From Nocardia suismassiliense (GTDB lineage: Bacteria > Actinomycetota > Actinomycetes > Mycobacteriales > Mycobacteriaceae), in the NCBI RefSeq assembly GCF_900269665.1, contig NZ_LT985361.1:4548735-4581494 (forward strand): a stretch of 32,760 nucleotides of DNA. Direction: 5' to 3'. Each line of letters starts with the position of its first letter. Positions within the stretch are counted from its first letter, which is position 1. Positions 22,592-31,080 of this stretch are shown piece by piece. The notes under the pieces were generated by a model. It saw nothing but the letters and a program-made list of their open reading frames with translations, was not told where the DNA came from and ran no database searches. A program made the position numbers and the translations under genes.

Positions 22592-24469
22592 ATGCCGATT
22601 GCTTCAGAGCCCGGGCCGGATGTGGCGCCCACGGGCGCGGATCCGGTTCCGCAGTTCGCCGCGTGGCGCAAGGGCGTGGCCGGGGTGCTGGCCAAGGTCC
22701 GGCGGGTCGATATCGCCGACTTGCCTGCGGAACCAGAGCATCTGCTCGCGGAGACCACCTACGACGGGCTGACCATCGCCCCGCTGTACACGCGCAAGGA
22801 CGAGCTGCCCGAGCAGCCGCTGCCCGGTACCTATCCGTTCGTCCGGGGCGGCGACGCCACCCGCGACGTCCACCGCGGCTGGTACGTCAGCGCGCATTTC
22901 GGCGGCGACGACGCTGCTGCGGTCAATCGGGAGATCCTGGCCGGTCTGGGCAGCGGGATCAGCGCTGTCTGGCTCGGCGTCGGCGATCGCGGCGTACCGG
23001 CGGCCGAGCTGCCCACGGCGCTGTCCGGGCTGCTGTTCGATCTCGCGCCGGTGACCCTCGACGCTGGCACCGCCACGGTCGACGCGGCGGCGCAGCTGTA
23101 CACCGCGCTCGACAGCTATGAGACGGCTTCGCGCAAGGACATTCACGTTTCGCTCGGTGCGGCGCCGCTCACCAGCCGGTTCGCTGGAATCGCCGATGTC
23201 GGGCTCACGGAGACAGTGACGCTGGCCGGGGCCGCGGTAGCGCGCGCCGAGACGGTCCGCGCGATCACCGTGGACGGCACCGTCTTCCACAACGCGGGCG
23301 CCTCCGACGCCCAGGAGCTCGGTGCCGCCGTCGCCGCGGGCCTGGCCTACCTGCGCGCCCTCACCGAGGGCCTCGATATCGCGGATGCGCTGGAGCAGCT
23401 GAGCTTCCGCTTCGCCGCCACCGACGACCAATTCGCCACAATCGCCAAATTCCGTGCCGCACGCCAACTCTGGGCCCGTGTCGCGCACGTGTGCGGCGCA
23501 CCGGATTTCGGTGGCGCGCCGCAGCACGCGGTGACCTCCGCGGCCATGATGACCCAGCGCGACCCGTGGGTAAACCTGCTGCGCACCACGCTCGCGGCGT
23601 TCGGCGCCGGGGTCGGTGGGGCGGACACGGTGACCGTGCTGCCGTTCGATGCCGCGCTGCCCGCCGGTGAGCTCGGCGTCTCGAAGTCCTTCGCGGACCG
23701 GATGGCTCGCAATACCCAGCTGCTGCTGCTCGAGGAGTCGCACCTGGGTTTCGTGCAGGATCCCGGTGCCGGCTCCTGGTATGTCGAGGACCTGACCGGC
23801 GCGCTCGCCGCGAAGGCGTGGGAGTTCATGCAGGAGATCGAGGCCGCGGGCGGCTATCTCGCCGCGCTGGACAGCGGGCTCATCGCCGAGCGCATCGCCG
23901 CCACCAAGGCGGCCCGGGATACCGATGTGGCCCACCGCAAGACGTCGGTCACCGGGGTAAACGAATTTCCGAACCTGGCAGAGCCGCCGCTGTCCGAGGC
24001 AGCGCGTCAAGCCGATCGGGTGGCCCGCTACGGTGCCACGTTCGAGGCGCTGCGCAACCGCTCCGACGCATACCTGGCCGAGCGCGGTGCGCGGCCGAAA
24101 GCGCTGCTGGTGCCGCTGGGTTCGGTCGCCGAGCACAACGTCCGAGTGACCTTCATTGCGAATCTGCTCGCCTCCGGTGGTATCGAGTCCGTCAATCCCG
24201 GACCATTGACGGTGGACGGAATCGCCGCGGCGGCAACCGAAGCCGGTGCGCCGATCGCGGTGCTGTGTGGTTCGGACAAGCGCTACGGCGCGGAAGCCGG
24301 TGCGGCGGTGCAGCAGTTGCGTGCCGCCGGCGTGGAAACGGTGTTGCTGGCGGGTGCCGCGAAGGCGATCGCCGAGCTGGATGACGCGCAGCGTCCGGAC
24401 GGATTCCTCGCGGCGAAGATCGATGCGGTCGCCGCGCTGTCCGGCCTGTTGGAGAAGGTGGGAGCCTGA
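22592..24469 (+). CDS. mutA: Methylmalonyl-CoA mutase small (beta) subunit
   Basis: The 625-residue protein is the non-catalytic partner of the B12-dependent mutase that interconverts succinyl-CoA and (R)-methylmalonyl-CoA. It resembles the large subunit in the TIM barrel (YPFVRGGDATRDVHRGWYV, QRDPWVNLLRTT, DRMARNTQLLLLEES, DPGAGSWYVEDLTGALA) and in a C-terminal Rossmann domain (RPKALLVPLGSVAEHNVRVTF). That domain lacks the DxHxxG cobalamin motif, as expected for the beta chain. ATG 22592 is preceded by GAGGAAAG. Its TGA overlaps the mutB ATG (TGATG), so translation is coupled. The 181-bp upstream region contains AGCGG/CCGCT arms (22459-22470) and a TAGCAT hexamer (22470-22475), possibly promoter elements. 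Confidence 0.95.
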   Translation: MPIASEPGPDVAPTGADPVPQFAAWRKGVAGVLAKVRRVDIADLPAEPEHLLAETTYDGLTIAPLYTRKDELPEQPLPGTYPFVRGGDATRDVHRGWYVSAHFGGDDAAAVNREILAGLGSGISAVWLGVGDRGVPAAELPTALSGLLFDLAPVTLDAGTATVDAAAQLYTALDSYETASRKDIHVSLGAAPLTSRFAGIADVGLTETVTLAGAAVARAETVRAITVDGTVFHNAGASDAQELGAAVAAGLAYLRALTEGLDIADALEQLSFRFAATDDQFATIAKFRAARQLWARVAHVCGAPDFGGAPQHAVTSAAMMTQRDPWVNLLRTTLAAFGAGVGGADTVTVLPFDAALPAGELGVSKSFADRMARNTQLLLLEESHLGFVQDPGAGSWYVEDLTGALAAKAWEFMQEIEAAGGYLAALDSGLIAERIAATKAARDTDVAHRKTSVTGVNEFPNLAEPPLSEAARQADRVARYGATFEALRNRSDAYLAERGARPKALLVPLGSVAEHNVRVTFIANLLASGGIESVNPGPLTVDGIAAAATEAGAPIAVLCGSDKRYGAEAGAAVQQLRAAGVETVLLAGAAKAIAELDDAQRPDGFLAAKIDAVAALSGLLEKVGA

Positions 24470-26763
24470 TGACTACTCGCGAGATCAAGCATCTGATCGG
24501 CAATTTCGCCGAGGTGCCGCTGACCGAACGGGCGCCCGAGCCCGCCGCCGTGGACGCCACGCAGGTCGAGGCTTACGTACGCGAGGCGGCCGCGGCCAAC
24601 CACTACGCGCCCGAGCAGCTGAAGTGGTCGACGCCCGAAGGCATCGACGTGCCACCGGTGTTCACCAAGGCCGACCGGGATGCCGTTGCGGCCGAAGGGT
24701 ATCCGCTCGACAGCGTGCCCGGCGTCGCCCCGTTCGTGCGCGGCCCGTACCCGACGATGTACGTCAACCAGCCGTGGACCATCCGGCAGTACGCGGGCTT
24801 CTCCACCGCCGCGGACTCGAATGCCTTCTACCGCCGCAACCTTCAGGCGGGGCAGAAGGGTCTCTCGGTCGCCTTCGACCTCGCCACGCACCGCGGCTAC
24901 GACTCCGATCACCCGCGCGTGCAGGGTGACGTCGGCATGGCCGGGGTGGCCATCGACTCCATCCTCGACATGCGCCAGCTGTTCGACCACATCCCGCTCG
25001 ACCAGGTCAGCGTGTCGATGACGATGAACGGCGCGGTGTTGCCGATCCTCGCGCTGTATGTCGTTGCGGCAGAAGAACAGGGCGTCGCGCCGGAGCAGCT
25101 GGCCGGAACCATTCAGAACGACATTCTGAAGGAGTTCATGGTCCGCAACACCTACATCTACCCGCCGAAGCCCTCGATGCGGATCATCTCCGACATCTTC
25201 GCTTACACCAGTGCCAAGATGCCGAAGTTCAACTCGATCTCCATCTCCGGCTACCACATTCAGGAAGCGGGCGCGACCGCCGACCTGGAACTGGCCTACA
25301 CCCTCGCCGACGGCGTCGAGTACATCCGGGCCGGTATCGACGCGGGCATGGAGGTGGACAAGTTCGCGCCGCGGCTGTCGTTCTTCTGGGCCATCGGCAT
25401 GAACTTCTTCATGGAGGTCGCCAAGCTGCGTGCCGGGCGGCTGCTGTGGAGCGAGCTGGTCGCGAAGTTCGAGCCGAAGAGCTCGAAATCGCTGTCGCTG
25501 CGCACACATTCGCAGACCTCGGGCTGGTCGTTGACCGCGCAGGACGCTTACAACAACGTCGCACGCACCTGCATCGAGGCGATGGCGGCGACCCAGGGGC
25601 ACACCCAGTCGTTGCACACGAACGCGCTGGACGAGGCGCTTGCCCTGCCGACGGACTTCTCCGCCCGCATCGCCCGCAACACCCAGCTGCTGATCCAGCA
25701 GGAGTCCAACACCACCCGGCCGGTCGACCCGTGGGGCGGTTCGTATTACGTCGAGTGGCTGACCCATCAGCTGGCCAACCGGGCCCGCGCGCACATCGCC
25801 GAGGTGGAGGCGCACGGCGGCATGGCGCAGGCGATCGGTGAGGGCATCCCGAAGTTGCGCATCGAGGAGGCCGCCGCGCGCACCCAGGCGCGGATCGACA
25901 CCGGGCAGCAGCCCGTGATCGGCGTCAACAAGTATCAGGCCGAAGAAGACCAGCAGGTCGAGGTGCTCAAGGTCGAGAACTCCCGGGTGCGCGCCGAGCA
26001 GATCGACAAGCTGCGGCAGTTGCGCGCCGATCGGGACGCCGGTGCGGTCGAACGCGCGCTCGCCGAATTGACCCGTGCCGCAGCTTCTTCCGAAGGCGGC
26101 ATGGAAAACAACCTGCTCGCCCTCGCCATCGATGCCGCGCGCGCCAAGGCGACCGTCGGCGAGATCTCCGACGCGCTGGAGAAGGTATACGGCAGGCACC
26201 AGGCCGAGATCCGTACGCTCTCCGGTGTGTACCGCGACGAGGCAGGCAAGGTCAGCAACATCACCAAGGCGAGCGATCTGGTCGAGGCCTTCGCCGAGGC
26301 GGAGGGTCGTCGCCCGCGCATCCTCGTCGCGAAGATGGGGCAGGACGGGCACGACCGCGGCCAGAAGGTGATCGCCACCGCCTTTGCCGACCTCGGCTTC
26401 GATGTCGATGTGGGCCCGCTGTTCCAGACCCCGGAAGAGGTGGCGCAGCAGGCCGCCGACAACGACGTGCACGTTGTCGGTGTGTCCTCGCTCGCGGCGG
26501 GCCACCTCACGCTGGTGCCCGCCCTGCGGCAGGCGCTGGCCGGGGCGGGGCGACCCGACATCATGGTCATCGTCGGCGGCGTCATCCCGCCCGGTGACTT
26601 CGACGCGCTCTACGAAGCCGGTGCCGCGGCGATCTTCCCGCCCGGCACCGTCATCGCCGACGCCGCGATCGATCTGCTGAAGAAGCTCGCCACCGAGCTC
26701 GGCCACCCGGAGTTGTCACCCGAAAGCGGCAGCGGCGCCGAGGATTCCGCCGCGGCCGAATGA
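24469..26763 (+). CDS. mutB: Methylmalonyl-CoA mutase large (alpha) subunit, catalytic
   Basis: The 764-residue catalytic chain carries the substrate barrel (VRGPYPTMYVNQPWTIRQYAG, QKGLSVAFDLATHRGYDSD, RTHSQTSGWSLTAQDAYNN) and the C-terminal cobalamin domain with D626-G-H628-D-R-G (KMGQDGHDRGQKV), in which His628 is the lower cobalt ligand. It works with MutA in the propionyl-CoA pathway, or supplies methylmalonyl-CoA for methyl-branched lipids and polyketides. Length and motifs are normal. It starts at the ATG overlapping the mutA stop and ends in an ATGA overlap with meaB, making a compact three-gene unit in the same order as M. tuberculosis mutA-mutB and Rv1496, although contiguous here. 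Confidence 0.97.
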   Translation: MTTREIKHLIGNFAEVPLTERAPEPAAVDATQVEAYVREAAAANHYAPEQLKWSTPEGIDVPPVFTKADRDAVAAEGYPLDSVPGVAPFVRGPYPTMYVNQPWTIRQYAGFSTAADSNAFYRRNLQAGQKGLSVAFDLATHRGYDSDHPRVQGDVGMAGVAIDSILDMRQLFDHIPLDQVSVSMTMNGAVLPILALYVVAAEEQGVAPEQLAGTIQNDILKEFMVRNTYIYPPKPSMRIISDIFAYTSAKMPKFNSISISGYHIQEAGATADLELAYTLADGVEYIRAGIDAGMEVDKFAPRLSFFWAIGMNFFMEVAKLRAGRLLWSELVAKFEPKSSKSLSLRTHSQTSGWSLTAQDAYNNVARTCIEAMAATQGHTQSLHTNALDEALALPTDFSARIARNTQLLIQQESNTTRPVDPWGGSYYVEWLTHQLANRARAHIAEVEAHGGMAQAIGEGIPKLRIEEAAARTQARIDTGQQPVIGVNKYQAEEDQQVEVLKVENSRVRAEQIDKLRQLRADRDAGAVERALAELTRAAASSEGGMENNLLALAIDAARAKATVGEISDALEKVYGRHQAEIRTLSGVYRDEAGKVSNITKASDLVEAFAEAEGRRPRILVAKMGQDGHDRGQKVIATAFADLGFDVDVGPLFQTPEEVAQQAADNDVHVVGVSSLAAGHLTLVPALRQALAGAGRPDIMVIVGGVIPPGDFDALYEAGAAAIFPPGTVIADAAIDLLKKLATELGHPELSPESGSGAEDSAAAE

Positions 26764-27896
26764 GCGAGCGCGATTCCGCGGTTACCTCGGCCGATGGCGG
26801 CCTTCGGCCGGACTCGTCCGGTGCAGGTCAGGAATCGCCATCGGACGCTCGCCAGCCGGGCTCGCGAGCGGACGGTGCCGGGTCCGTGCGACGTGGCCGG
26901 GCGATCGACATCGATGCGATGGCCGAGGCGGTGCGGGCGGGCGAGCGGGCCGCCCTGGCGCGGGCGATCACGCTGGTGGAGTCGACGCGCGCCGATCACC
27001 GGGATCAGGCGCAGCAGCTGTTGCTGAAGTTGACGCCGGACAAGCACAGCTCCGAGACGGCGGTGGTGTCGAATCGTGTTGGCATCACCGGTGTTCCGGG
27101 GGTCGGCAAGTCGACCTTCATCGATGCGCTCGGGATGGATCTGATCGGCAAGGGGCATCGGGTCGCGGTGCTCGCGGTCGATCCGTCGTCCACGCGGACC
27201 GGTGGTTCGATCCTGGGTGACAAGACGCGGATGGCGCGTCTGTCGGTGGAGCGCAACGCTTATATCCGGCCGTCGCCGACCGCGGGGACCCTCGGCGGTG
27301 TGGCGAAGGCGACCCGGGAGACCATCGTCTTGCTCGAGGCCGCCGGGTACGACGTGATCCTGGTGGAGACGGTCGGGGTCGGTCAGTCCGAGGTGACGGT
27401 CGCCAATATGGTCGATGTCTTCTGTTTTCTGACGTTGGCTCGGACCGGTGATCAGTTGCAGGGCATCAAGAAAGGTGTGCTGGAGCTGGCCGATCTGGTC
27501 GCGGTCAACAAGGCCGACGGCAAGCACGAGATGGAAGCCAAGTCCGCTGCCCGCGAACTGGCCGGCGCGCTCCGGTTGATCCACCCGCACGACGCGCTGT
27601 GGCGTCCGCCGGTGCTCACCATGAGCGGCCTGGAAGGTATCGGGCTGGACAAGTTCTGGGACACCGTCCTCGAACACCGCCGGGTCCTCACCGATGCAGG
27701 CGAATTCGACGAGAAGCGCCGCCGCCAGCAGATCGACTGGACGTGGACCATGGTGCACGATCAGCTGCTGCGCCGCCTCGCCGACAACCCGAAGGTGAAA
27801 GCCATTCGCGCACAGGTGGAAAAGCAGGTCCGCGACGGAACCCTCACCGCCGCACTGGCCGCCGAAGAACTGCTACGCGCCTTCGACAACCGCTGA
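26760..27896 (+). CDS. meaB: MeaB/ArgK-type G-protein chaperone of methylmalonyl-CoA mutase
   Basis: The 378-residue GTPase protects and reactivates methylmalonyl-CoA mutase and gates delivery of adenosylcobalamin. Visible: Walker A GVPGVGKST (111-119), the DPSSTRTGGSILGDKTRM switch region, VETVGVGQSE, the guanine-specificity motif NKAD (250-253), and the C-terminal dimerisation arm. Its start overlaps the mutB stop (ATGA, 26760-26763). The first 45 or so residues are a Ser/Gly/Asp-rich disordered extension not usual in MeaB. Conserved sequence begins near AIDIDAMAEAVRAGERAALARAI, and M54 is a possible internal start, though it would cut into the first helix. Confidence 0.95.
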   Translation: MSERDSAVTSADGGLRPDSSGAGQESPSDARQPGSRADGAGSVRRGRAIDIDAMAEAVRAGERAALARAITLVESTRADHRDQAQQLLLKLTPDKHSSETAVVSNRVGITGVPGVGKSTFIDALGMDLIGKGHRVAVLAVDPSSTRTGGSILGDKTRMARLSVERNAYIRPSPTAGTLGGVAKATRETIVLLEAAGYDVILVETVGVGQSEVTVANMVDVFCFLTLARTGDQLQGIKKGVLELADLVAVNKADGKHEMEAKSAARELAGALRLIHPHDALWRPPVLTMSGLEGIGLDKFWDTVLEHRRVLTDAGEFDEKRRRQQIDWTWTMVHDQLLRRLADNPKVKAIRAQVEKQVRDGTLTAALAAEELLRAFDNR

Positions 27897-27902
27897 CCCG
27901 CT

Positions 27903-28310
27903 TCACCCGAACGGGTTGATCACGGCCGCACCCGTCTCCTCGAAGTGCTTCACATTGCGGGTGACCACGGCTAGACCATGCGTCAGTGCGGTGGCCGCGA
28001 TGAGCCCGTCCGCCATGTCGATCGGGTGAATGCTGATGCGGGCCCACGCCCGGACGATCTCGGTGGTGACGGGCAGGATGCGATCGCCGTGCCGGGTTTC
28101 GATATCGGCGATCGCCTGCTCGAAGAGTTGCGCCCGCGCTGTCCCGCCCCGATGGCGCAGCAACGCGACGCCTCGGCGCAGCTCACCGACGGTGACGACG
28201 CTGAGCCACTGGTCGGCCAGGCGTGCCTTGCTCAACCAGTCGAGAACCGCGGGTGCGGGCTTCGGTCGCATTATTTCGGACAACACATTGGTGTCGAGGA
28301 GGTAGCTCAC
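27903..28310 (-). CDS. vapC: VapC-type PIN-domain toxin (ribonuclease)
   Basis: A PIN-domain protein of 135 residues with the acidic catalytic set Asp6 (LLDTNVLSE), Glu43 (VGELRRG) and Asp101 (MADGLIAATA), and TRN-x-KHF (118-123) near the end. VapC toxins cleave tRNA or rRNA in an Mg2+-dependent way and are neutralised by the cognate antitoxin. It starts 2 bp after the antitoxin stop, the usual toxin-second operon. It is convergent with meaB, whose stop lies 6 bp away. Confidence 0.93.
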   Translation of the reverse strand: MSYLLDTNVLSEIMRPKPAPAVLDWLSKARLADQWLSVVTVGELRRGVALLRHRGGTARAQLFEQAIADIETRHGDRILPVTTEIVRAWARISIHPIDMADGLIAATALTHGLAVVTRNVKHFEETGAAVINPFG

Positions 28311-28312
28311 AA

Positions 28313-28600
28313 TTATCCGGCCGCATCGTCGAACAGGTCGACGTCGCGCGGCATGCTGTGCTGTCGCGCGCTCTCGACCTCGTCGAGTACGTCGGCTACG
28401 TCGTCGCCGAGACCCGAGAATGTCACCAGGAGATGGTCGACGAAGCTGATGTCCGGCCGCGTCAGCTTGCGGTACTCGTTGATATCGAGGACTACCGCCA
28501 CCGCGTCACCGTGGCGGGTGATGGTCTGTGGCCCGTCCGATTCCGCCGCACGCAATACCTCGGAGAATCGTTGCTTGGCCTCCTGAACTTGCCATTGCAC
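28313..28600 (-). CDS. Phd/YefM-family antitoxin (VapB role)
   Basis: The protein begins MQWQVQEAKQRFSEVLRAA and continues GPQTITRHGDAVAVVLDINEYRKLT, a complete Phd/YefM DNA-binding fold. The C-terminal third (about 47-95) is acidic and likely disordered until it wraps the toxin. GTG 28600 has a perfect AGGAGG (28614-28609) 8 nt upstream and puts the conserved motif at the N-terminus. A second in-frame start, ATG 28636, would add 12 residues and coincides with the predicted transcription start (see the promoter entry). The pair probably represses its own promoter. Confidence 0.88.
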   Translation of the reverse strand: MQWQVQEAKQRFSEVLRAAESDGPQTITRHGDAVAVVLDINEYRKLTRPDISFVDHLLVTFSGLGDDVADVLDEVESARQHSMPRDVDLFDDAAG

Positions 28601-28636
28601 CGTCTCTGCCTCCTGGTCTAGCTGAAGTGTCCCCAT

Positions 28637-28672
28637 CTGGACAGTCTAGACAGACCGGAGCGGGTATGTCGA
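28637..28672 (-). promoter_or_regulatory. Toxin-antitoxin promoter
   Basis: Minus-strand TCGACA (28672-28667) and TAGACT (28648-28643) are 18 bp apart. The -10 ends 6 bases before ATG 28636. GTCTAGAC (28644-28651) is a perfect 8-bp palindrome over the -10, with GACAG repeated directly on either side of TCTA, a plausible site for the antitoxin. The remaining bases up to 28946 show no gene I can support. Confidence 0.55.
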
Positions 28673-28946
28673 CCCTCGGCCCGCGGCCGTCGGGTGTCCG
28701 CTGTGCCCCTGCTTTCCGTGCAGGCATGCCGACCGTGAAAAGACTTCGGTACCAGGGCCATTGGACAAGAATTGCCGCGCGTGGGATGCTGCGAATGTCT
28801 CGCAGCCGCGGGACTATCCAAGAATATCGTCAGCGCCAGGTAGGTCGGTGGAGCGCGTTGGCGTGCTCGTCGGTGACGGGCACGGCCGACCCCTGCCTTG
28901 TGGTTGTGCTGTGTTCGAGACCGGCGATGTCTCGAAAGGACGCAGT

Positions 28947-29621
28947 ATGCACACCGACCCCTTCGACCTCGCCGACAACGAGTACGTGCCCGATGCGGCA
29001 CGCGATTCGGCAGCCGTCGTCGAAGCATTTTTCGACCACCTCGCAGCGGGTTTGCCCGATGCGGACCTACCCGAGGGCCTCTTCGCCGATATGCGTGGGG
29101 AACTCGCGGAGATGGAAGCCGCCGACGCGCACCGATGCGTGGACGAGCCCGCGCGCTACAACCTGCGGATGACGCTGGCCTTGGTGGTCGCCTACCGGGT
29201 CTTGCGCCCTCGGCTCGGTCGCGACGCCACCATTGCCGCGCTGCGCGGTGCGTTCGTCGAACCGCTCGGCGACGCCGTTCAGAAAGCGACCCGGTCGATG
29301 CTCGATTCCGCAGACGACCCGTTCGCCACCATGGTCGCGGTGTCGAAGTCGCGCGAGGAACACGCCTTCGGCGCGGGATTCACCTTCGAGCGACCGGCGG
29401 ACGACCACCAGCGGTACCACGTGGATGTCGTTCAGTGCTTCTATCATGATGTGCTGGTTGCACATTCGGCGTCGGAGCTGACGCCGGTGATGTGTGAGTT
29501 CGACGCGAACTGGATCCGCGCTATCGACCCGGCGAAGCACGGATTCCGTTTCGACCGCGTCACCACCATCGGATTCGGCGGCACGCACTGCCCGTTCCAT
29601 TGGGAGCGCACTGAACGCTGA
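28947..29621 (+). CDS. L-2-amino-thiazoline-4-carboxylate hydrolase-like protein (ATC_hydrolase family)
   Basis: The 224-residue protein has an alpha-helical N-terminal part and a C-terminal region with ELTPVMCEFDANWIRAI, GFRFDRVTTIGFGGTHCPF. That pattern of C...D..W...I...G..F.R..T...G...C.F is characteristic of the family named after the bacterial enzyme that opens 2-amino-thiazoline-4-carboxylate on the way to cysteine. Cysteines 164, 183 and 215 are candidate functional residues. Most family members are uncharacterised, so the reaction is not assured. ATG 28947 is preceded by AAAGGA. The frame is open upstream to 28761 but without similarity. It appears to be a single-gene unit closed by the hairpin at 29631-29671. 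Confidence 0.7.
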   Translation: MHTDPFDLADNEYVPDAARDSAAVVEAFFDHLAAGLPDADLPEGLFADMRGELAEMEAADAHRCVDEPARYNLRMTLALVVAYRVLRPRLGRDATIAALRGAFVEPLGDAVQKATRSMLDSADDPFATMVAVSKSREEHAFGAGFTFERPADDHQRYHVDVVQCFYHDVLVAHSASELTPVMCEFDANWIRAIDPAKHGFRFDRVTTIGFGGTHCPFHWERTER

Positions 29622-29630
29622 TCGGTCGCC

Positions 29631-29671
29631 GGACGGCGGAGGTGGCGGGTTGTTCGCTGCCTCCGTCGTCC
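29631..29671 (+). terminator. Hairpin terminator after the ATC-hydrolase-like gene
   Basis: GGACGGCGGAGG (29631-29642) and CCTCCGTCGTCC (29660-29671) form a 12-bp stem with one mismatch, directly after the stop codon. There is no U-tract. Confidence 0.55.
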
Positions 29672-29733
29672 ATGTCGGTCGCTCTACCTGCAAAGTCCTT
29701 TACTGGACCGCGTATTTGCTGACCGTCTACTAG

Positions 29734-29763
29734 TTGTCGAGTGGCATTGACGAGTAGTAACGT
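29734..29763 (+). promoter_or_regulatory. Putative promoter of the unknown membrane protein gene
   Basis: TTGTCG (29734-29739) and TAACGT (29758-29763) are 18 bp apart, about 100 bp before the ATG at 29862. Confidence 0.4.
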
Positions 29764-29861
29764 GGAAGGTTCCTCAGCTGGCGACGACGCGGCAACGAGG
29801 ACTCGCCGGCCGACGTGATGCGGGGGGATCGTCCCCTTCGCGGGCAGGGAGGTGCCTGGCG

Positions 29862-30326
29862 ATGTCCGATGACGCGATCGATCGCACGCCTGACCCCGAA
29901 ATGGGTCGGCCGCAATGGTATTCGGGGCCGGAGCCGCCTCCGCCTGAGGGTAAACCGTTCACTCCGGAGCCGGTTCTGGTGACCGTCGGCGATATCGGAT
30001 GCACGGCGACTCGGGTGCTGACACCGTCCGGGCAGCGTCCCTTGGCGGGCACCGTCTGGATTGTCACCAATCAGACCACCGTCGACCGGCGCATTCCTTC
30101 GTACGCGATCGTGCTCGCTGTGCTGCTGATGATCTTTTGTCTGCTCGGCTTGGTGTTCCTGGCCGTCAAGGAGGAGAAGATCCAGGGATTCGTCCAGGTC
30201 AGCGTGCAAGGATCGGATTTCTACTACGCGACCCAGGTCAAGATCACCGATCGCGCCCAGGTCTTCGACACCGAACAACGCGTCAACTACATCCGCGGAC
30301 TGGTCGCCGCCTTGCCTGCCGCTTGA
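29862..30326 (+). CDS. Single-pass membrane protein of unknown function
   Basis: The 154-residue protein has a Pro-rich hydrophilic N-terminus (about 1-35), a beta-like segment (VLVTVGDIGCTATRVLTPSG), one transmembrane helix (about 80-102, IPSYAIVLAVLLMIFCLLGLVFLAV), then KEEK and a beta-rich domain (IQGFVQVSVQGSDFYYATQVKI) ending in NYIRGLVAALPA. A strong GGGAGG site precedes ATG 29862. I have the impression of similar hypothetical proteins in other actinobacteria but cannot name a family. By the positive-inside rule the KEEK side is probably cytoplasmic. No partner gene is evident. Confidence 0.7.
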   Translation: MSDDAIDRTPDPEMGRPQWYSGPEPPPPEGKPFTPEPVLVTVGDIGCTATRVLTPSGQRPLAGTVWIVTNQTTVDRRIPSYAIVLAVLLMIFCLLGLVFLAVKEEKIQGFVQVSVQGSDFYYATQVKITDRAQVFDTEQRVNYIRGLVAALPAA

Positions 30327-30463
30327 CCTGCCGTCGATTGCTGCGAAGGTCGGTCCGGAGTTCGTGCGCGGGGAATCGCTGGTGGTCGGGCACCAATGAA
30401 GGATGGCCCGACGTTCAAGTGCGGCGGAATCGCCGGTGCGTCACGACGGCCCGTGCCCGCCAA

Positions 30464-30961
30464 TCAGGTTGTGTCGCCCAGTGATTCGAGCAGCACGCGC
30501 AACGTATCCGCCAGCGCAGCGCGCTGCTTCGGGGTGAGCGGACCGAGGATGCGCTCCTCGGTGGCGACGTGATCGGGTAGCGCCTCGTCGATGAGGTCGT
30601 GCCCCGCGTCGGTGAGAAAGACCCGGACGCCGCGGCCGTCGGACTCGTTGGGGGTTCGCCGCACCAGTCCCCGCTCCTCGAGCCGATCGAGTCGCTGCGT
30701 GATGGCACCGGAGGTCACCATCGCGGAGTGCATCAGCTCGGTGGGCGTCAGCGAGTGCGGTGGATCGCTGCGCCGCAGGGTGGCGAGCACGTCGAAGGAC
30801 GCTGCGTCGAGCCCGTGCGCGGCGAAGGTCTTGCGCAGCTCGACGCCGGTGAGCTGCGTCAGCCTGGACAGCCGCCCGAGCACGGCCATCGGGGATACGT
30901 CCAGGTCGGGCCGCTGTTCCCGCCATTGCGCGAGCACCTGGTCGACGTGATCGGTCACCAC
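30464..30961 (-). CDS. MarR family transcriptional regulator
   Basis: A 165-residue winged-helix regulator: GLDAASFDVLATLRRS, LTPTELMHSAMVTSGAITQRLDRLEERGLVRRTPNESDGRGVRVFLTDAGHDLIDEAL covers the recognition helix and wing. MarR proteins bind palindromes as dimers and release DNA on contact with phenolics, quinones or oxidants. The gene is divergent from the NAD(P)-binding protein gene, with three palindromes between them. GTG 30961 and GTG 30958 are alternative starts. A TAGAGT hexamer (30970-30965) ends 6 bases before 30958, which suggests a leaderless transcript beginning at that second GTG. The tail after about 145 is helical and probably dimerises. Confidence 0.9.
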   Translation of the reverse strand: MVTDHVDQVLAQWREQRPDLDVSPMAVLGRLSRLTQLTGVELRKTFAAHGLDAASFDVLATLRRSDPPHSLTPTELMHSAMVTSGAITQRLDRLEERGLVRRTPNESDGRGVRVFLTDAGHDLIDEALPDHVATEERILGPLTPKQRAALADTLRVLLESLGDTT

Positions 30962-30974
30962 CGCACTCTAGCGA

Positions 30975-30994
30975 ATACCTCAGCGCTGAGGTAT
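30975..30994. promoter_or_regulatory. MarR operator 1 (perfect 20-bp palindrome)
   Basis: ATACCTCAGCGCTGAGGTAT is perfectly symmetrical. It lies 13 bp upstream of the marR-type start and immediately upstream of its TAGAGT -10, so it should mediate autorepression. Confidence 0.8.
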
Positions 30995-31010
30995 CTCGAC
31001 GCGGGAATTA

Positions 31011-31042
31011 CTCAGCGCTAAGCTAAGTTACTTAGTGCTAAG
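31011..31042. promoter_or_regulatory. MarR operators 2 and 3 in front of the NAD(P)-binding gene
   Basis: CTCAGCGCTAAG (31011-31022) and CTTAGTGCTAAG (31031-31042) share the core of operator 1 (CTCAGCGCTGAG). The centres of the three sites are 32 and 20 bp apart, close to three and two helical turns, so the dimers would lie on the same face. CTAAGTTACTTAG between the two sites is also palindromic. The region is the likely promoter of the gene at 31081. Confidence 0.7.
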
Positions 31043-31080
31043 CAATCGAAACGGGCTCGGGTCCGACAGGAGGACGAATC

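Noticed and set aside
22604..24136. 510-codon minus-strand ORF over mutA
   Set aside because: Antisense shadow of mutA with biased composition.
24283..26706. 807-codon minus-strand ORF over mutB
   Set aside because: High-GC antisense frame, His/Arg/Gly-rich, no family similarity; mutB on the plus strand is unambiguous.
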